This document shows positions 26,934-37,590 of a stretch of 64,000 nucleotides of DNA, one piece after another. Position 1 is the stretch's first letter. The number at the start of each line of letters is the position of its first letter. The notes below the pieces were generated by a model that saw only the letters and a program-made list of their open reading frames with translations, was not told where the DNA came from and made no database searches. Position numbers and translations under genes: made by a program. The DNA is from Acidihalobacter prosperus (GTDB taxonomy: Bacteria > Pseudomonadota > Gammaproteobacteria > DSM-5130 > Acidihalobacteraceae): the NCBI RefSeq assembly GCF_000754095.2, contig NZ_JQSG02000006.1, forward strand, positions 480,637 to 544,636, in the 5' to 3' direction.

Positions 26934-27220
26934 ACCCGCGGCGAGTAGGCGATGCAGTAGCCGCGCGGGCTGATGCTGCCCGCGACGACGGTGCAGGCGC
27001 CCATCGCGGAAGGCGAGGGGCCGGGCTCGAAGTGCACACAGTTGGCGCAGGACACGCTGCCGTGAGGGTGCGTCTGATACAGCATCGCGGCCTTGGATAC
27101 CTTGGCGGCCTGCGCCGTGTCCGGCAGCAACCCGGCGCCGATGCCGGCGGCGAACACGGTCGCCGTGCCGCGCAGCAGACGCCGACGGGTTGGGTCGAAA
27201 GCGGTCTTTCCGGTTTTCAT
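26930..27220 (-). CDS. High-potential iron-sulfur protein (HiPIP), Tat-exported
   Basis: A 96-residue periplasmic electron carrier. The twin-arginine signal TRRRLLRG is at residues 11-18, followed by a hydrophobic stretch to about A39. The 4Fe-4S cluster ligands are C58, C61, C76 and C89 (CANC-x14-C-x12-C). HiPIPs carry electrons from bc1-type complexes to oxidases or reaction centres, or act in iron and sulfur oxidation. The ATG at 27220 is preceded by GGGAG. Its presence supports a chemolithotrophic or phototrophic lineage. Confidence 0.92.
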   Translation of the reverse strand: MKTGKTAFDPTRRRLLRGTATVFAAGIGAGLLPDTAQAAKVSKAAMLYQTHPHGSVSCANCVHFEPGPSPSAMGACTVVAGSISPRGYCIAYSPRV

Positions 27221-27245
27221 AGGGCTCCCTCGCTCGATGGGACGC

Positions 27246-28571
<1,326 letters not shown>

Positions 28572-28681
28572 GCGAATGGGGCCTGCTTACCGTACGGCTG
28601 TCACCTTATACACACAGCGCGGTCTCCGTGCAACGCCTGTTTTCGGACGGCCGCACGCGTATCGCGCCCAAGGCCACCGCC

Positions 28682-28819
28682 CAATAAAGAATATAAATAT
28701 CAAAAACTTACGATTACTGATCAAATCTTCGACAAGTTAACGGAACTGTAATGCCGACGCGCATTTGGAGGCTTTGTCACCGTCTCGTCCACAGACTTAT
28801 CCACAGCTTCTGTGGACAA
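28682..28819. other. A/T-rich block next to a cluster of three DnaA-box sequences
   Basis: The 413-bp rimO-rpmE gap (28572-28984) has an A/T-rich block at 28682-28752, rare in this window. Next to it is a cluster of DnaA-box-like 9-mers: TCGTCCACA (28785-28793, 7/9), the perfect TTATCCACA (28797-28805) and TTGTCCACA on the minus strand (28819-28811, 8/9). An unwinding-type A/T block beside DnaA boxes resembles an origin or a DnaA-binding regulatory locus. dnaA and rpmH are not nearby, so calling it oriC would be premature. Confidence 0.5.
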
Positions 28820-28909
28820 CCCGAGAAATCCCCTAGACACGCGGGCTTGGCAAAACATTCAGCGAAAAAACCACAGATGACATAGCGTCTGACTCGGGTT
28901 AACGGCCTA

Positions 28910-28938
28910 TTGCCCCGGGAGCGACAAGCCTGTAGAAT
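28910..28938 (+). promoter_or_regulatory. Sigma-70 promoter for rpmE
   Basis: TTGCCC (28910-28915) and TAGAAT (28933-28938) are separated by exactly 17 nt, matching sigma-70 consensus at 4 of 6 and 5 of 6 positions. Transcription would begin near 28945, about 40 nt before the rpmE ATG. Confidence 0.65.
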
Positions 28939-28984
28939 CCGCGTCCCTTTAAGGCGCATTGAGAGCTTGACCGAGGACGCCGCG

Positions 28985-29188
28985 ATGAAAGCGAACATCC
29001 ACCCCGATTACCATGACATCAAGGTCACCTGTAGCTGCGGCAGCAGCTTCACGACCCGTTCCACCTACGGCAAGTCCGAGCTTCAGGTCGAAGTCTGCTC
29101 GCAGTGCCACCCGTTCTACACCGGCAAGCAGAAGATCGTCGACACCGCCGGTCAGGTCGACAAGTTCCGGCGCCGCTACGGCATGTAG
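28985..29188 (+). CDS. rpmE: 50S ribosomal protein L31, zinc-binding type
   Basis: A 67-residue L31 of the zinc-containing (C+) type. Cysteines C16 and C18 (TCSCGS) and C38 and C41 ([13 protein letters not shown]) form the metal site. Zinc-free paralogs used under zinc starvation lack these. The promoter at 28910-28938 and a terminator right after the gene indicate a monocistronic unit. Confidence 0.97.
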   Translation: MKANIHPDYHDIKVTCSCGSSFTTRSTYGKSELQVEVCSQCHPFYTGKQKIVDTAGQVDKFRRRYGM

Positions 29189-29191
29189 GCC

Positions 29192-30010
29192 GTGCAGGGC
29201 GGGACGCGAATACCGAGGGCGCTCCTGGCGAGCGCCCTTTTTTGTTGCCTAGCCGCCGCTCCGCTGCGCCTGCTCGCCGACTGCGGCGATGCCATGGCGC
29301 AAACCGTCGTGCACGTCAGCCATGTCTACGACGGCGACACGGTACGCCTGCGCTCGGGCGCGCACCTGCGCCTGATCGGCCTCGACACGCCCGAAGTCGC
29401 GCATCGCGAGCGCCCGGCCCAACCTTTCGCCAACGCCGCGCGCCGCGCCCTCAGCGACCTGCTGACGCTGCACGGCTGGACGCTGCGCCTGCGTTTCGAC
29501 AACGAACGCCGCGATCGCTACGGCCGGAGTCTCGCGCACGCCTATCTGCCCGACGGCACCAGCGTCTCCGCCGCGCTGCTGCGGCGGGGGCTGGCGACCG
29601 CGCTGGCCGTACCGCCGAATCTGGCGGAAGCCGCCTGTTACCAGCGCGCCGAAGCCGATGCGCGCGGCCGACAGCTTGGCCTGTGGAGCCTGGCGCGCTA
29701 CCGGCCGATCGCGGCCACGTCACTGCCGCGCGATGCCCGCGGTTTCCGCGTCGTACGCGGACGCGTCACCCATGTGGGCTTCTCGCGTCGTGCCGCCTGG
29801 ATCGATCTTGAGGGCCGCGTGGCGCTGCGCATCGACCGCCGCGATCTGGACTACTTCCGGGCGATCGACCTGCGACGCCTGCAGGGCACCTGGGTCACCG
29901 TGCGCGGCTGGGTCCACACGTATCGCGGCGAACGCCGGATCGCGCTACGGCACCCGCTGGCCCTGGAATGGGATACGCGCGCGAATGCGCATCCGTCGCG
30001 GGAGGACTGA
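29192..30010 (+). CDS. Exported thermonuclease-family (SNase-like) nuclease
   Basis: A 272-residue protein with a probable signal peptide (RALLASALFCCLAAAPLRLLA, about residues 9-29) and a staphylococcal-nuclease domain (about 38-170). Active-site segments are VYDGDTVRL, RLIGLDTPE and RDRYGR. A C-terminal OB-like part (about 180-262) follows. The start is GTG at 29192, 3 nt after rpmE, but the rpmE terminator lies inside the signal-peptide codons. An ATG at 29294 would give a leaderless 239-residue form. Either the gene uses read-through or an internal start. Confidence 0.8.
   Translation: MQGGTRIPRALLASALFCCLAAAPLRLLADCGDAMAQTVVHVSHVYDGDTVRLRSGAHLRLIGLDTPEVAHRERPAQPFANAARRALSDLLTLHGWTLRLRFDNERRDRYGRSLAHAYLPDGTSVSAALLRRGLATALAVPPNLAEAACYQRAEADARGRQLGLWSLARYRPIAATSLPRDARGFRVVRGRVTHVGFSRRAAWIDLEGRVALRIDRRDLDYFRAIDLRRLQGTWVTVRGWVHTYRGERRIALRHPLALEWDTRANAHPSRED
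29217..29243 (+). terminator. Intrinsic terminator of rpmE
   Basis: GGGCGCTC (29217-29224) and GAGCGCCC (29230-29237) form a perfect 8-bp stem with a 5-nt loop, followed at once by six T residues (29238-29243). It lies 29 nt after the rpmE stop. It also falls inside the longest reading frame of the downstream nuclease gene. Confidence 0.85.
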
Positions 30011-30133
30011 AGCGCAGACCGCACGACAAGAACGCTCACGAGGCATGGCGACCCACCTGGCCATCCCCTATCATTCATGGGCCATGCGAGGCCCGCCACC
30101 GGCATCCGCCCACCCCATTTGCATACACAAACC

Positions 30134-31390
30134 ATGAGCCCGACCGAAGCCATGCCAACCGATCTGAAACAAGCCGCCCTCGACTATCACGCACTGCCCA
30201 AGCCGGGCAAGATCGCCACCGAGATCACCAAGCCCACGCGCACGCAACGCGATCTGGCGCTCGCCTACACGCCCGGGGTCGCCGAGCCGGTACGGGCCAT
30301 CCACAAGGACATCGAGGCCGCCTACCGCTATACCGCCAAGGGTAATCTGGTCGCCGTTATCACCAACGGCACCGCCGTGCTCGGACTCGGCGACGTCGGC
30401 GCGCTGGCCGGCAAGCCGGTGATGGAAGGCAAGGTCGTCCTGTTCAAGGCCTTCGGCGGCATCGACGCCTTTGACATCGAGGTCGACACGCACGACCCCG
30501 ACGAATTCATCGAAACCGTCGCTCGCATCGCCGGCGGCTTCGGCGGCATCAATCTTGAAGATATCGCCGCGCCGCACTGCTTCCGCATCGAGCGGGAACT
30601 GCGCGAAAGGCTGGACATCCCCGTGTTCCACGACGACCAGCACGGCACCGCCGTAATCATCTGCGCGGGCCTGATCAATGCCCTGCGCATCGCCGGCAAA
30701 CGGCTTGAGGATGCGCGCATCGTATGCCTGGGCGCCGGCGCCGCCGGGCTCGCCTCCATGCATCTCCTGACGACCCTGGGCGCGAAGCGCGAGAACATTC
30801 TCATGATCGATCGGCAGGGCGTGATCCGCAGCGACGACCATCGCGCCAATGAGTACCAGCGGGAATTCGCGGCGGACACCGACCGGCATACCCTGGCGGA
30901 CGCCTGCGTCGACGCCGACGTGTTCGTCGGCGTGTCCGGGCCCGACCTGTTGACCGCGGACGTGCTTTCAACCATGGCGGACAACCCCATCGTCTTCGCC
31001 CTGGCCAACCCGGACCCCGAAATCGACCCGGCACTGGCCCACCGCACCCGCGACGACGTCATCATGGCCACAGGCCGTACCGACTATCCCAATCAGATCA
31101 ACAACGTGCTCGGCTTCCCCTACATCTTCCGCGGCGCCCTCGACGTGCATGCACGCACCATCAACGACGCCATGCTGACCGCGGCGGTGCATGCGCTCGC
31201 CGCGCTGGCACACGAGCCGGTGCCGGACAGCGTGCTCCAGGCCTACGAAGTCGACACGCTGAGCTTCGGGCGCGAATATTTCATCCCCAAGCCCTTCGAC
31301 CCGCGCCTGATCGACGTCGTCCCCGCGGCCATCAGCCAGGCCGCGATAGACTCCGGCGTGGCCCGCACCGACCAGGCGGTCCGCCCCTGA
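30134..31390 (+). CDS. NADP-dependent malic enzyme (short form without PTA domain)
   Basis: A 418-residue oxaloacetate-decarboxylating malate dehydrogenase converting malate to pyruvate, CO2 and NAD(P)H. The N-terminal domain includes TPGVAEPVRAI and the active-site segment NGTAVLGLGDVGALAGKPVMEGK. The metal site is in NLEDIAAPHCF, and the Rossmann part begins IVCLGAGAAGLA. MaeB of E. coli has an extra 330-residue phosphotransacetylase domain that is absent here. The start may be 30134 or the ATG at 30152; neither has a clear ribosome site. Confidence 0.93.
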   Translation: MSPTEAMPTDLKQAALDYHALPKPGKIATEITKPTRTQRDLALAYTPGVAEPVRAIHKDIEAAYRYTAKGNLVAVITNGTAVLGLGDVGALAGKPVMEGKVVLFKAFGGIDAFDIEVDTHDPDEFIETVARIAGGFGGINLEDIAAPHCFRIERELRERLDIPVFHDDQHGTAVIICAGLINALRIAGKRLEDARIVCLGAGAAGLASMHLLTTLGAKRENILMIDRQGVIRSDDHRANEYQREFAADTDRHTLADACVDADVFVGVSGPDLLTADVLSTMADNPIVFALANPDPEIDPALAHRTRDDVIMATGRTDYPNQINNVLGFPYIFRGALDVHARTINDAMLTAAVHALAALAHEPVPDSVLQAYEVDTLSFGREYFIPKPFDPRLIDVVPAAISQAAIDSGVARTDQAVRP

Positions 31391-31439
31391 GACCGGCGTC
31401 GATCGCACGCACGCCGGCGCGGTGCCCCCGGAACGCGGC

Positions 31440-32375
31440 ATGACCCCTCTCGAGCCCGGCTACAGCCTACTCGTCGACAGCAGCATCTACGTGTTCCGGG
31501 CCTGGCACACCTGGCCCGACGATCTGCGCGACGCCGAGGGCGAGCCGGCCAACGCGGTGTACGGGTTTGCCGAATTCCTATATGAGCTGCTCGACGTCCA
31601 GCGACCCGCACGCATCGCCTTTGCCTTCGACGAGACCCTGCACGGTTCGCAGCGACGCACGCTGTTTCCCGAATACAAGGCCAATCGCCCGCCAGCGCCG
31701 CCCGAGCTGCGTCGCCAGTTCGGTCACTGCCGCCGCCTTGTCGAAGCACTCGGTCTGGGCATGCTGGCGCGTCCGGGTTACGAAGCGGACGACGTGATCG
31801 GCACATTGGCACGCCGCGAGCGGGCATCCGGCCGGCGCGTCGCGCTGCTCACCGGCGACAAGGATCTCGCGCAGCTGGTGCGCGAGGGCGACGTGTGGTG
31901 GGACTATGCGCGCGCGCGCAGGCTCGGACCGCGAGGCGTCGAGCGCGTGTTCGGCGTCAGACCGGAACTGATCGCCGATCAGCTGGCGCTCGCCGGCGAC
32001 AAGGTGGACAACATCCCCGGCATACCCGGCGTCGGCATGGCCACCGCTGCGCGCCTGCTGCGGCCCTTCGACGGCCTCGATGCCCTGCTCGCCGATATCC
32101 CCCGCATCGGCGGCCTCAAGCTGCGCGGCGCCGCCCGCCTGATGCGCCTGGTCGAGGAACATCAGGATATCGTGCGCCTGGCCCGGCAACTCACTGGAAT
32201 CGACTGCGACGTGCCGCTTGCGATCGAACACCCGACCGTACCGCGCGCGGCCGACCCCCGACAGCTCGAGGCGTGTTTCGACGCCTTCGGTTTCGGCACA
32301 CGCCTGCGCGAGCGCTGGCACCGTCTGCTGGAAAACTGGCCGCCCACCGCCGAACCGCTGCCAGTCGCGCCCTAG
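31440..32375 (+). CDS. 5'-3' exonuclease (Pol I N-terminal/ExoIX-like flap nuclease)
   Basis: A 311-residue flap-nuclease-family protein. Metal-binding acidic residues lie in LLVDSSIYVFRAW, AFDETLHGSQRR, YEADDVIGTLA and TGDKDLAQLV. The helix-3-turn DNA-binding element is in NIPGIPGVGMATAARLL. It corresponds to the free 5'-3' exonuclease/ExoIX (Xni) type, which processes flaps and RNA primers. The ATG at 31440 is preferred. It converges with a TetR gene, overlapping by 4 nt. Confidence 0.88.
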   Translation: MTPLEPGYSLLVDSSIYVFRAWHTWPDDLRDAEGEPANAVYGFAEFLYELLDVQRPARIAFAFDETLHGSQRRTLFPEYKANRPPAPPELRRQFGHCRRLVEALGLGMLARPGYEADDVIGTLARRERASGRRVALLTGDKDLAQLVREGDVWWDYARARRLGPRGVERVFGVRPELIADQLALAGDKVDNIPGIPGVGMATAARLLRPFDGLDALLADIPRIGGLKLRGAARLMRLVEEHQDIVRLARQLTGIDCDVPLAIEHPTVPRAADPRQLEACFDAFGFGTRLRERWHRLLENWPPTAEPLPVAP

Positions 32376-32989
32376 TCACGCGAATATCCCACCGCGCGCA
32401 GGAACAGCCGCACCAGCCCGTCCACCAGTTCGTCCAGCGTTCTCCCGGCAAACCGATCCTGGCCGGGCAGGCATTTGACGATCAGCGCCTCGCGCACCAT
32501 GCCTAGAAACATCAGCGTGCTCAGGCGTGCGTCCAGCGGTTGCACACGGCCTTCCCGCTGCAGTTCGTTGAGCGAGAATTCGATGTAATCGGTAAAGGTC
32601 TTCCAGCGATGCTCGAAGAAGGAGTTCGCCGCGGCGCGCCCCTCCAGCAGACTCTGCAATTCCATCTTGAGCAGATCGGGTTGCTCGGCCATGCCGCGCA
32701 CGAAGGTTCGGATCAGGCCCCGCAGCACGGCCGCGAAGTCGGATTCGCCGGCGAGCACGGTTTCGATGTAGTCCTCTCGGGTGCACGCCAGTTCGTCGAG
32801 CACGGCCTCGTAGAGCGCCTCCTTGGAACGGAAATAACGGTACAGCGCGGCCGGGCTGACGCCGACCGCGCTGGCGATGTCGTCGACCGATACGCCGTGG
32901 AATCCCTTGTCGGCGAACAATCCCGCGGCTTCGCGCAGGATCGAGGCCCGCCGCTCGGGGGCACGCAAACGCTTCTGCATGGCGGTCAT
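32372..32989 (-). CDS. TetR-family transcriptional regulator
   Basis: A 205-residue TetR regulator. The HTH is at about residues 15-60 (REAAGLFADKGFHGVSVDDIASAVGVSPAALYRYFRSKEAL). The C-terminal ligand domain includes LMFLGMVREALIVKCLPGQ. It lies 62 nt downstream of a tusA gene on the same strand, so tusA-tetR is probably one operon. The dyads at 33318-33346 upstream of tusA are the likely autoregulatory operator (inference). The ligand is unknown. Confidence 0.9.
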   Translation of the reverse strand: MTAMQKRLRAPERRASILREAAGLFADKGFHGVSVDDIASAVGVSPAALYRYFRSKEALYEAVLDELACTREDYIETVLAGESDFAAVLRGLIRTFVRGMAEQPDLLKMELQSLLEGRAAANSFFEHRWKTFTDYIEFSLNELQREGRVQPLDARLSTLMFLGMVREALIVKCLPGQDRFAGRTLDELVDGLVRLFLRAVGYSRD

Positions 32990-33051
32990 TCCTGTGGCCC
33001 AGCCGCCCAGTATACAAGCGCGCTCCCGGCCCACCCCACGGCCAGGCGCCG

Positions 33052-33279
33052 CTATTGCTTGCGGATGAAGAAAACGAAGCGGTCCGACTCCTGGGCCTGC
33101 TCCAGCAGCGCGCTGCCGGTCTGCTTGCAGAAGGCTTCGAAATCCTTGACCGCGCCAGGGTCGGTCGCCATCACCTTCATGACCTGACCGCTGGACATCT
33201 CGTTCATGGCCTTCTTGGTGCGCAGGATCGGGAGCGGGCAGTTTAGGCCGCTGGCGTCCAGTTCCGTGTCGAAATTCAT
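33052..33279 (-). CDS. TusA/SirA-family sulfur carrier (copy 1)
   Basis: A 75-residue TusA-family protein with the catalytic cysteine in the CPxP motif (LNCPLPILRTKKA). It carries sulfur as a persulfide for tRNA thiolation or, in sulfur oxidisers, cytoplasmic sulfur trafficking. A close paralog is at 47257. The two share almost the whole core (ATDPGAVKDFEAFCKQTG) and an extra cysteine there. It heads a probable tusA-tetR operon. Confidence 0.9.
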   Translation of the reverse strand: MNFDTELDASGLNCPLPILRTKKAMNEMSSGQVMKVMATDPGAVKDFEAFCKQTGSALLEQAQESDRFVFFIRKQ

Positions 33280-33317
33280 ATCGGTTCACCTCGCATGACG
33301 ATTGGCGTTAGAATCCC

Positions 33318-33346
33318 CGAACACAAGTTAGTGTTCGTTTACTAAC
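33318..33346. promoter_or_regulatory. Overlapping dyads upstream of tusA-tetR and sucA
   Basis: CGAACAC (33318-33324) and GTGTTCG (33331-33337) form a perfect 7-bp inverted repeat with a 6-nt spacer. GTTAGT (33327-33332) and ACTAAC (33341-33346) form a second overlapping one. They sit 39-67 bp before the leftward tusA start, where a TetR operator is expected. They also lie upstream of sucA, which they might affect. Confidence 0.5.
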
Positions 33347-33457
33347 ATAGATGCGCGTACCCTGGGCGTCAACTCCGGCCAGCCAATCCCGCGTACGTGC
33401 GTTAGTATTGAACTTAATGTGACAGCTCACGCAGCCACCCGGAAGACGGCCGCCTCC

Positions 33458-36298
33458 ATGGACGACGCACAAGAGCCACCGCCCGATTCGCCCTCGATGC
33501 AGGACGAATGGGCCAGTTCGCTGCTTTATGGCAGCAACGCCGATTACCTCGAGGCCCTGTACGAAACCTACCTGCAGTCGCCGGACGGCGTGCCGCAGGC
33601 CTGGCGGCGCTATTTCGATGCGCTGCCGCGCGTCGACGGGCATGCTCACGACGTCGCGCATGCGCCGATCCGCGCGCTGTTCGTACGCAGCGATCGCCAC
33701 CCGGGCGGACACAGCGCGCAACCGAGCGCTTCCGGCATCGCCAAACAACTGCGCGTGCTGCAGTTGATCAACGCCTACCGTTTTCTCGGTCACCGCGCCG
33801 CCGACATCGATCCGCTGGAACTGCACTCCGCATCCCGTCCCGAGGAACTGCAGCTCGCGCATTACCAACTGGGCGAGCACGATCTCGACACGCCCTTTCA
33901 TACCGGCTCGATGGTCGGCGTCGAGCGTGCGCCGCTGCGCGAGATCGTCCGCAGGCTGGAAGCCACGTATTGCGGCACGATCGGGGCGGAATACATGCAC
34001 ATTGGCGCCACCGCCGAAAAACGCTGGCTGCAGCAACGTCTCGAAGGCGCCTACGGCAGCCCTGAACCCGACGACGAACGCCGCCTGTACCTGCTGCAGC
34101 GGCTGACCGCCGCCGAATCGCTGGAGCAACATCTGCACAGCCGCTATGTCGGCCAGAAGCGGTTTTCGCTCGAAGGCGGAGAAGGCCTGATTCCGTTGCT
34201 CGATATCCTGATCGAGCGCGCCGGCGGCAACGGCGTGCGCGAAATCGTCCTCGGCATGGCCCACCGCGGGCGCCTCAACGTGCTGATCAACATCATGGGC
34301 AAGGCCCCGAGCGAGCTGTTCCAGGAGTTCGAGGGCGTGCATCAGGGCAGGGCGCTGGCCGGCGACGTCAAATACCATCTCGGATTTTCCAGCGACCGCA
34401 TGACCTCGGGCGGGCCGGTTCATCTGGCACTGGCCTTCAATCCCTCGCACCTTGAGATCGTCGGCCCGGTGGTCGAGGGCTCGGTGCGCGCGCGTCAGGA
34501 CCGCCGCGGCGACGCCGAAGGGCGCGAGGTGTTACCCGTGATCATCCATGGCGATGCCGCCTTCGCGGGCCAGGGCGTGGTCATGGAAACGCTCAACATG
34601 TCACAGACGCGGGGCTTCTCCACCAAGGGCACCGTGCACATCGTGATCAACAACCAGATCGGCTTCACCACCAGCACCCGCACCGACGCGCGCTCCAGCC
34701 ATTACTGCACCGACGTCGCCAAGATGGTCGGCGCCCCCATCCTGCACGTCAACGGCGACGACCCCGAGGCGGTCGCCTTCGTCACCGAGCTGGCGCTCGA
34801 CTACCGTCTGCATTTCCACAAGGATGTGGTCATCGATCTCGTCTGTTATCGCCGCCACGGCCACAACGAGGCCGACGCGCCGGACGTGACCCAGCCGATG
34901 ATGTATCAGCGCATCAAGGCCTTGCCGACCACCCGTGCGCGCTATGCCGAGCGGCTGGCGACGCTGGGCCTGATCGATGAAAACCGCGCCCGCGAACTGG
35001 CCACCGGCTGCCGCGAGCAGCTGGAGGCGGGTCTGGTCGTGGTGCCCAACCGCATCGACAGCCAGGCGCTCGATTACCCCTTCGCCGTCGACTGGCGTCG
35101 CTACGTCGAGGCCGATCCCGCGGAAGACCCGCCCACCGCATTGCCGCTGGAGCGCCTGCAAGCCTTATCGGAAGCCCTGCAGAAACTGCCCGAGGGTTTC
35201 GCCTTGCATCCCCGCGTCGCGAAAATCATGGACGACCGGCGCAAGATGGCGGCGGGCGCGCTTGCCATCGACTGGGGCTTTGCCGAGACCCTCGCCTACG
35301 CCACGCTGGTCGACGCCGGACACCGCGTGCGCCTGTGCGGCCAGGACGCCGCACGCGGCACCTTCTTCCACCGCCACGCGGTGCTGCACAACCAGCTCAA
35401 GCGCGGGACCTACGTGCCGCTGCGCCACGTGTGCCCCGGCCAGGGCGACTTCCTGGTCATCGACTCGCTGCTGTCGGAAGAGGCCGTGCTCGCCTTCGAA
35501 TACGGCTACGCCACCGCCTCACCCGATGCGCTGGTGCTCTGGGAGGCCCAGTTCGGCGATTTCGCCAACGGCGCGCAGGTCGTCATCGACCAGTTCATCA
35601 GCGCAGGCGAGGAGAAATGGGCACGTCTCAGCGGCCTTGTGCTGCTGCTGCCGCACGGCTACGAAGGCCAGGGCGCGGAACATTCGTCGGCTCGCCCGGA
35701 ACGCTTTCTCCAGCTCTGCGCCAACGACAACATGCAGGTGTGCACGCCGACCACCCCGTCGCAGATGTTCCACCTGCTGCGTCGGCAGATCCTGCGACCG
35801 CTGCGCAAGCCGCTGATCGTGCTGTCACCCAAGAGCCTGTTGCGCCACAAGCTTGCCGTCAGCAGCCTGGACGAGCTCGCCGAGGGCCGCTTTCAGGAGG
35901 TCATCGGCGAAATCGACGAGCTGCCGGGACGCGGCGTCGCCACGGTCGTGTTCTGCAACGGCAAGATCTACTACGAACTGCTGCAACGCCGACGCAGCGA
36001 GGGTCGCGAGGATATCGCCCTGATCCGCATCGAACAGCTCTACCCCTTCCCCGAGGCGGAAATCAAACGTGTGCTGCGGCATTTCCCGCAGGCCAGGCGC
36101 TTTGTCTGGTGCCAGGACGAACCTCGCAACCAGGGTGCCTGGCCGTCCCTATCCTGGACCATGAACCACACCATCGGCATGAAACGCCCGGTGATGGAAT
36201 GCGTGGCCCGTCCGGCTGCCGCGGCTCCGGCCGTGGGCCAGTCCGAACTTCACACCCGCCAGCAGCATGCGCTGCTGGAGGCCGTATTCAATCCCTGA
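33458..36298 (+). CDS. sucA: 2-oxoglutarate dehydrogenase E1 component SucA
   Basis: A 946-residue thiamine-diphosphate enzyme that decarboxylates 2-oxoglutarate and transfers succinyl to the E2 lipoyl group. The N-terminal E2-binding segment ([20 protein letters not shown]) is present. Active-site segments include [11 protein letters not shown], ThDP-binding [12 protein letters not shown] with NNQIGFTT, and the C-terminal ENWGAWPS-like [11 protein letters not shown] 33458 is the likely start; a GTG at 33419 would add 13 residues. It leads the sucA-odhB-lpd operon. Confidence 0.97.
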   Translation: MDDAQEPPPDSPSMQDEWASSLLYGSNADYLEALYETYLQSPDGVPQAWRRYFDALPRVDGHAHDVAHAPIRALFVRSDRHPGGHSAQPSASGIAKQLRVLQLINAYRFLGHRAADIDPLELHSASRPEELQLAHYQLGEHDLDTPFHTGSMVGVERAPLREIVRRLEATYCGTIGAEYMHIGATAEKRWLQQRLEGAYGSPEPDDERRLYLLQRLTAAESLEQHLHSRYVGQKRFSLEGGEGLIPLLDILIERAGGNGVREIVLGMAHRGRLNVLINIMGKAPSELFQEFEGVHQGRALAGDVKYHLGFSSDRMTSGGPVHLALAFNPSHLEIVGPVVEGSVRARQDRRGDAEGREVLPVIIHGDAAFAGQGVVMETLNMSQTRGFSTKGTVHIVINNQIGFTTSTRTDARSSHYCTDVAKMVGAPILHVNGDDPEAVAFVTELALDYRLHFHKDVVIDLVCYRRHGHNEADAPDVTQPMMYQRIKALPTTRARYAERLATLGLIDENRARELATGCREQLEAGLVVVPNRIDSQALDYPFAVDWRRYVEADPAEDPPTALPLERLQALSEALQKLPEGFALHPRVAKIMDDRRKMAAGALAIDWGFAETLAYATLVDAGHRVRLCGQDAARGTFFHRHAVLHNQLKRGTYVPLRHVCPGQGDFLVIDSLLSEEAVLAFEYGYATASPDALVLWEAQFGDFANGAQVVIDQFISAGEEKWARLSGLVLLLPHGYEGQGAEHSSARPERFLQLCANDNMQVCTPTTPSQMFHLLRRQILRPLRKPLIVLSPKSLLRHKLAVSSLDELAEGRFQEVIGEIDELPGRGVATVVFCNGKIYYELLQRRRSEGREDIALIRIEQLYPFPEAEIKRVLRHFPQARRFVWCQDEPRNQGAWPSLSWTMNHTIGMKRPVMECVARPAAAAPAVGQSELHTRQQHALLEAVFNP

Positions 36299-36335
36299 GA
36301 ACCGGCATCCCGTCGGCGCAAGGAGTCAAACCAGG

Positions 36336-37577
36336 ATGAGCATAGAGGTCAAAATCCCGCCGCTCCCCGAATCCGTCGCGGACGCCACCCTGGCCGCCTG
36401 GCACAAACAGCCGGGCGAGGCGATCCATACCGACGACAATCTGGCCGATCTCGAAACCGACAAGGTCGTGCTCGAGCTGCCGGCCCCCGGCAGCGGCGTA
36501 CTCGACGAAATTCTGGTGCCAGCCGGCGCCACGGTGACCGCCGGGCAGGTCATCGCACGCCTGAGGGAAGGCAACGGCGCCGATGACCAGGCGCGAGCCG
36601 CCGTCGTGGAAGCGCCGCCGCCTGCCGCCGGCACGGCGGCTGGTCCGGCCGGACCAGCCGCGCGCCAGCTCATGGCGCAACACGATCTCAAGCCCGAACA
36701 GATCGCGGGCAGCGGACGCAACGGCCGGATTCTCAAGGAGGACGTGCTCGCGCACCTCGCGGCCGTCGATCAGGCCACCCCAGCGCCCGTCGCGGACACG
36801 ACGCCGCCACCCACGCCCCCTGCCGAAACCGGCGTGCCGCGGGACGACGCGCCCGAGTCCCTGCCCACCGGCGGCGAGCGCGTCGAGCGACGCGTCCCCA
36901 TGACGCGCCTGCGCGCGCGCATCGCCGAGCGGCTGCTCGCGGCGCAGCGCAACACCGCGATGCTCACCACCTTCAACGAGGTGGACATGGCGCCGGTGAT
37001 GGCGCTGCGCCAGCGTTACCGCGAGGCCTTCGAGAAGGCTCACGGCACCCGCCTCGGCTTCATGTCATTCTTCGTCGCCGCGGCCGTGGCGGCGCTGCAG
37101 CGCTTTCCCGCCGTCAACGCCTCCATCGACGGCAACGACATCGTGTACCACGGCTTCTATGACATCGGCATCGCGGTCTCGTCCCCGCGCGGCCTGGTGG
37201 TACCGGTGCTGCGCGAGGCCGACCGCCTTTCCGCCGCCGAGATCGAGCGGCGTATCGCCGACTTCGGCGCACGCGCGAAGGAAAATGCCCTCGGGCTCGA
37301 GGAGATCACCGGCGGCACCTTCACCATCACCAATGGCGGTGTGTTCGGGTCGCTGCTGTCGACGCCGATTCTGAACCCGCCGCAGAGCGCGATTCTCGGC
37401 ATGCACAAGATTCAGGAGCGGCCGACGGTGGTCGACGGCGCCATCGCCGCACGGCCAATGATGTACCTCGCGCTGTCATACGACCACCGTATCATCGACG
37501 GCCGCGAGGCGGTCCAGTTCCTCGTCGCGATCAAGGACGCGCTCGAGGATCCGGCCCGTCTGCTGCTCGGTTTGTGA
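36336..37577 (+). CDS. sucB: 2-oxoglutarate dehydrogenase E2 (dihydrolipoyl succinyltransferase)
   Basis: A 413-residue E2 core protein. One lipoyl domain spans residues 1-78, with lipoylated K43 (LETDKVVLE). An Ala/Pro linker follows, then a peripheral-subunit-binding domain (about 107-143) and the catalytic acyltransferase domain (about 185-413) with [18 protein letters not shown] precedes the ATG. It transfers succinyl to CoA between SucA and the lipoamide dehydrogenase encoded next. Confidence 0.97.
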   Translation: MSIEVKIPPLPESVADATLAAWHKQPGEAIHTDDNLADLETDKVVLELPAPGSGVLDEILVPAGATVTAGQVIARLREGNGADDQARAAVVEAPPPAAGTAAGPAGPAARQLMAQHDLKPEQIAGSGRNGRILKEDVLAHLAAVDQATPAPVADTTPPPTPPAETGVPRDDAPESLPTGGERVERRVPMTRLRARIAERLLAAQRNTAMLTTFNEVDMAPVMALRQRYREAFEKAHGTRLGFMSFFVAAAVAALQRFPAVNASIDGNDIVYHGFYDIGIAVSSPRGLVVPVLREADRLSAAEIERRIADFGARAKENALGLEEITGGTFTITNGGVFGSLLSTPILNPPQSAILGMHKIQERPTVVDGAIAARPMMYLALSYDHRIIDGREAVQFLVAIKDALEDPARLLLGL

Positions 37578-37590
37578 GCAGGGAGGCCCC

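Noticed and set aside
28682-28819. Calling the rimO-rpmE gap the chromosomal origin oriC
   Set aside because: Only three boxes are convincing and the neighbouring genes are not the usual origin genes. GC skew cannot be assessed in one window.
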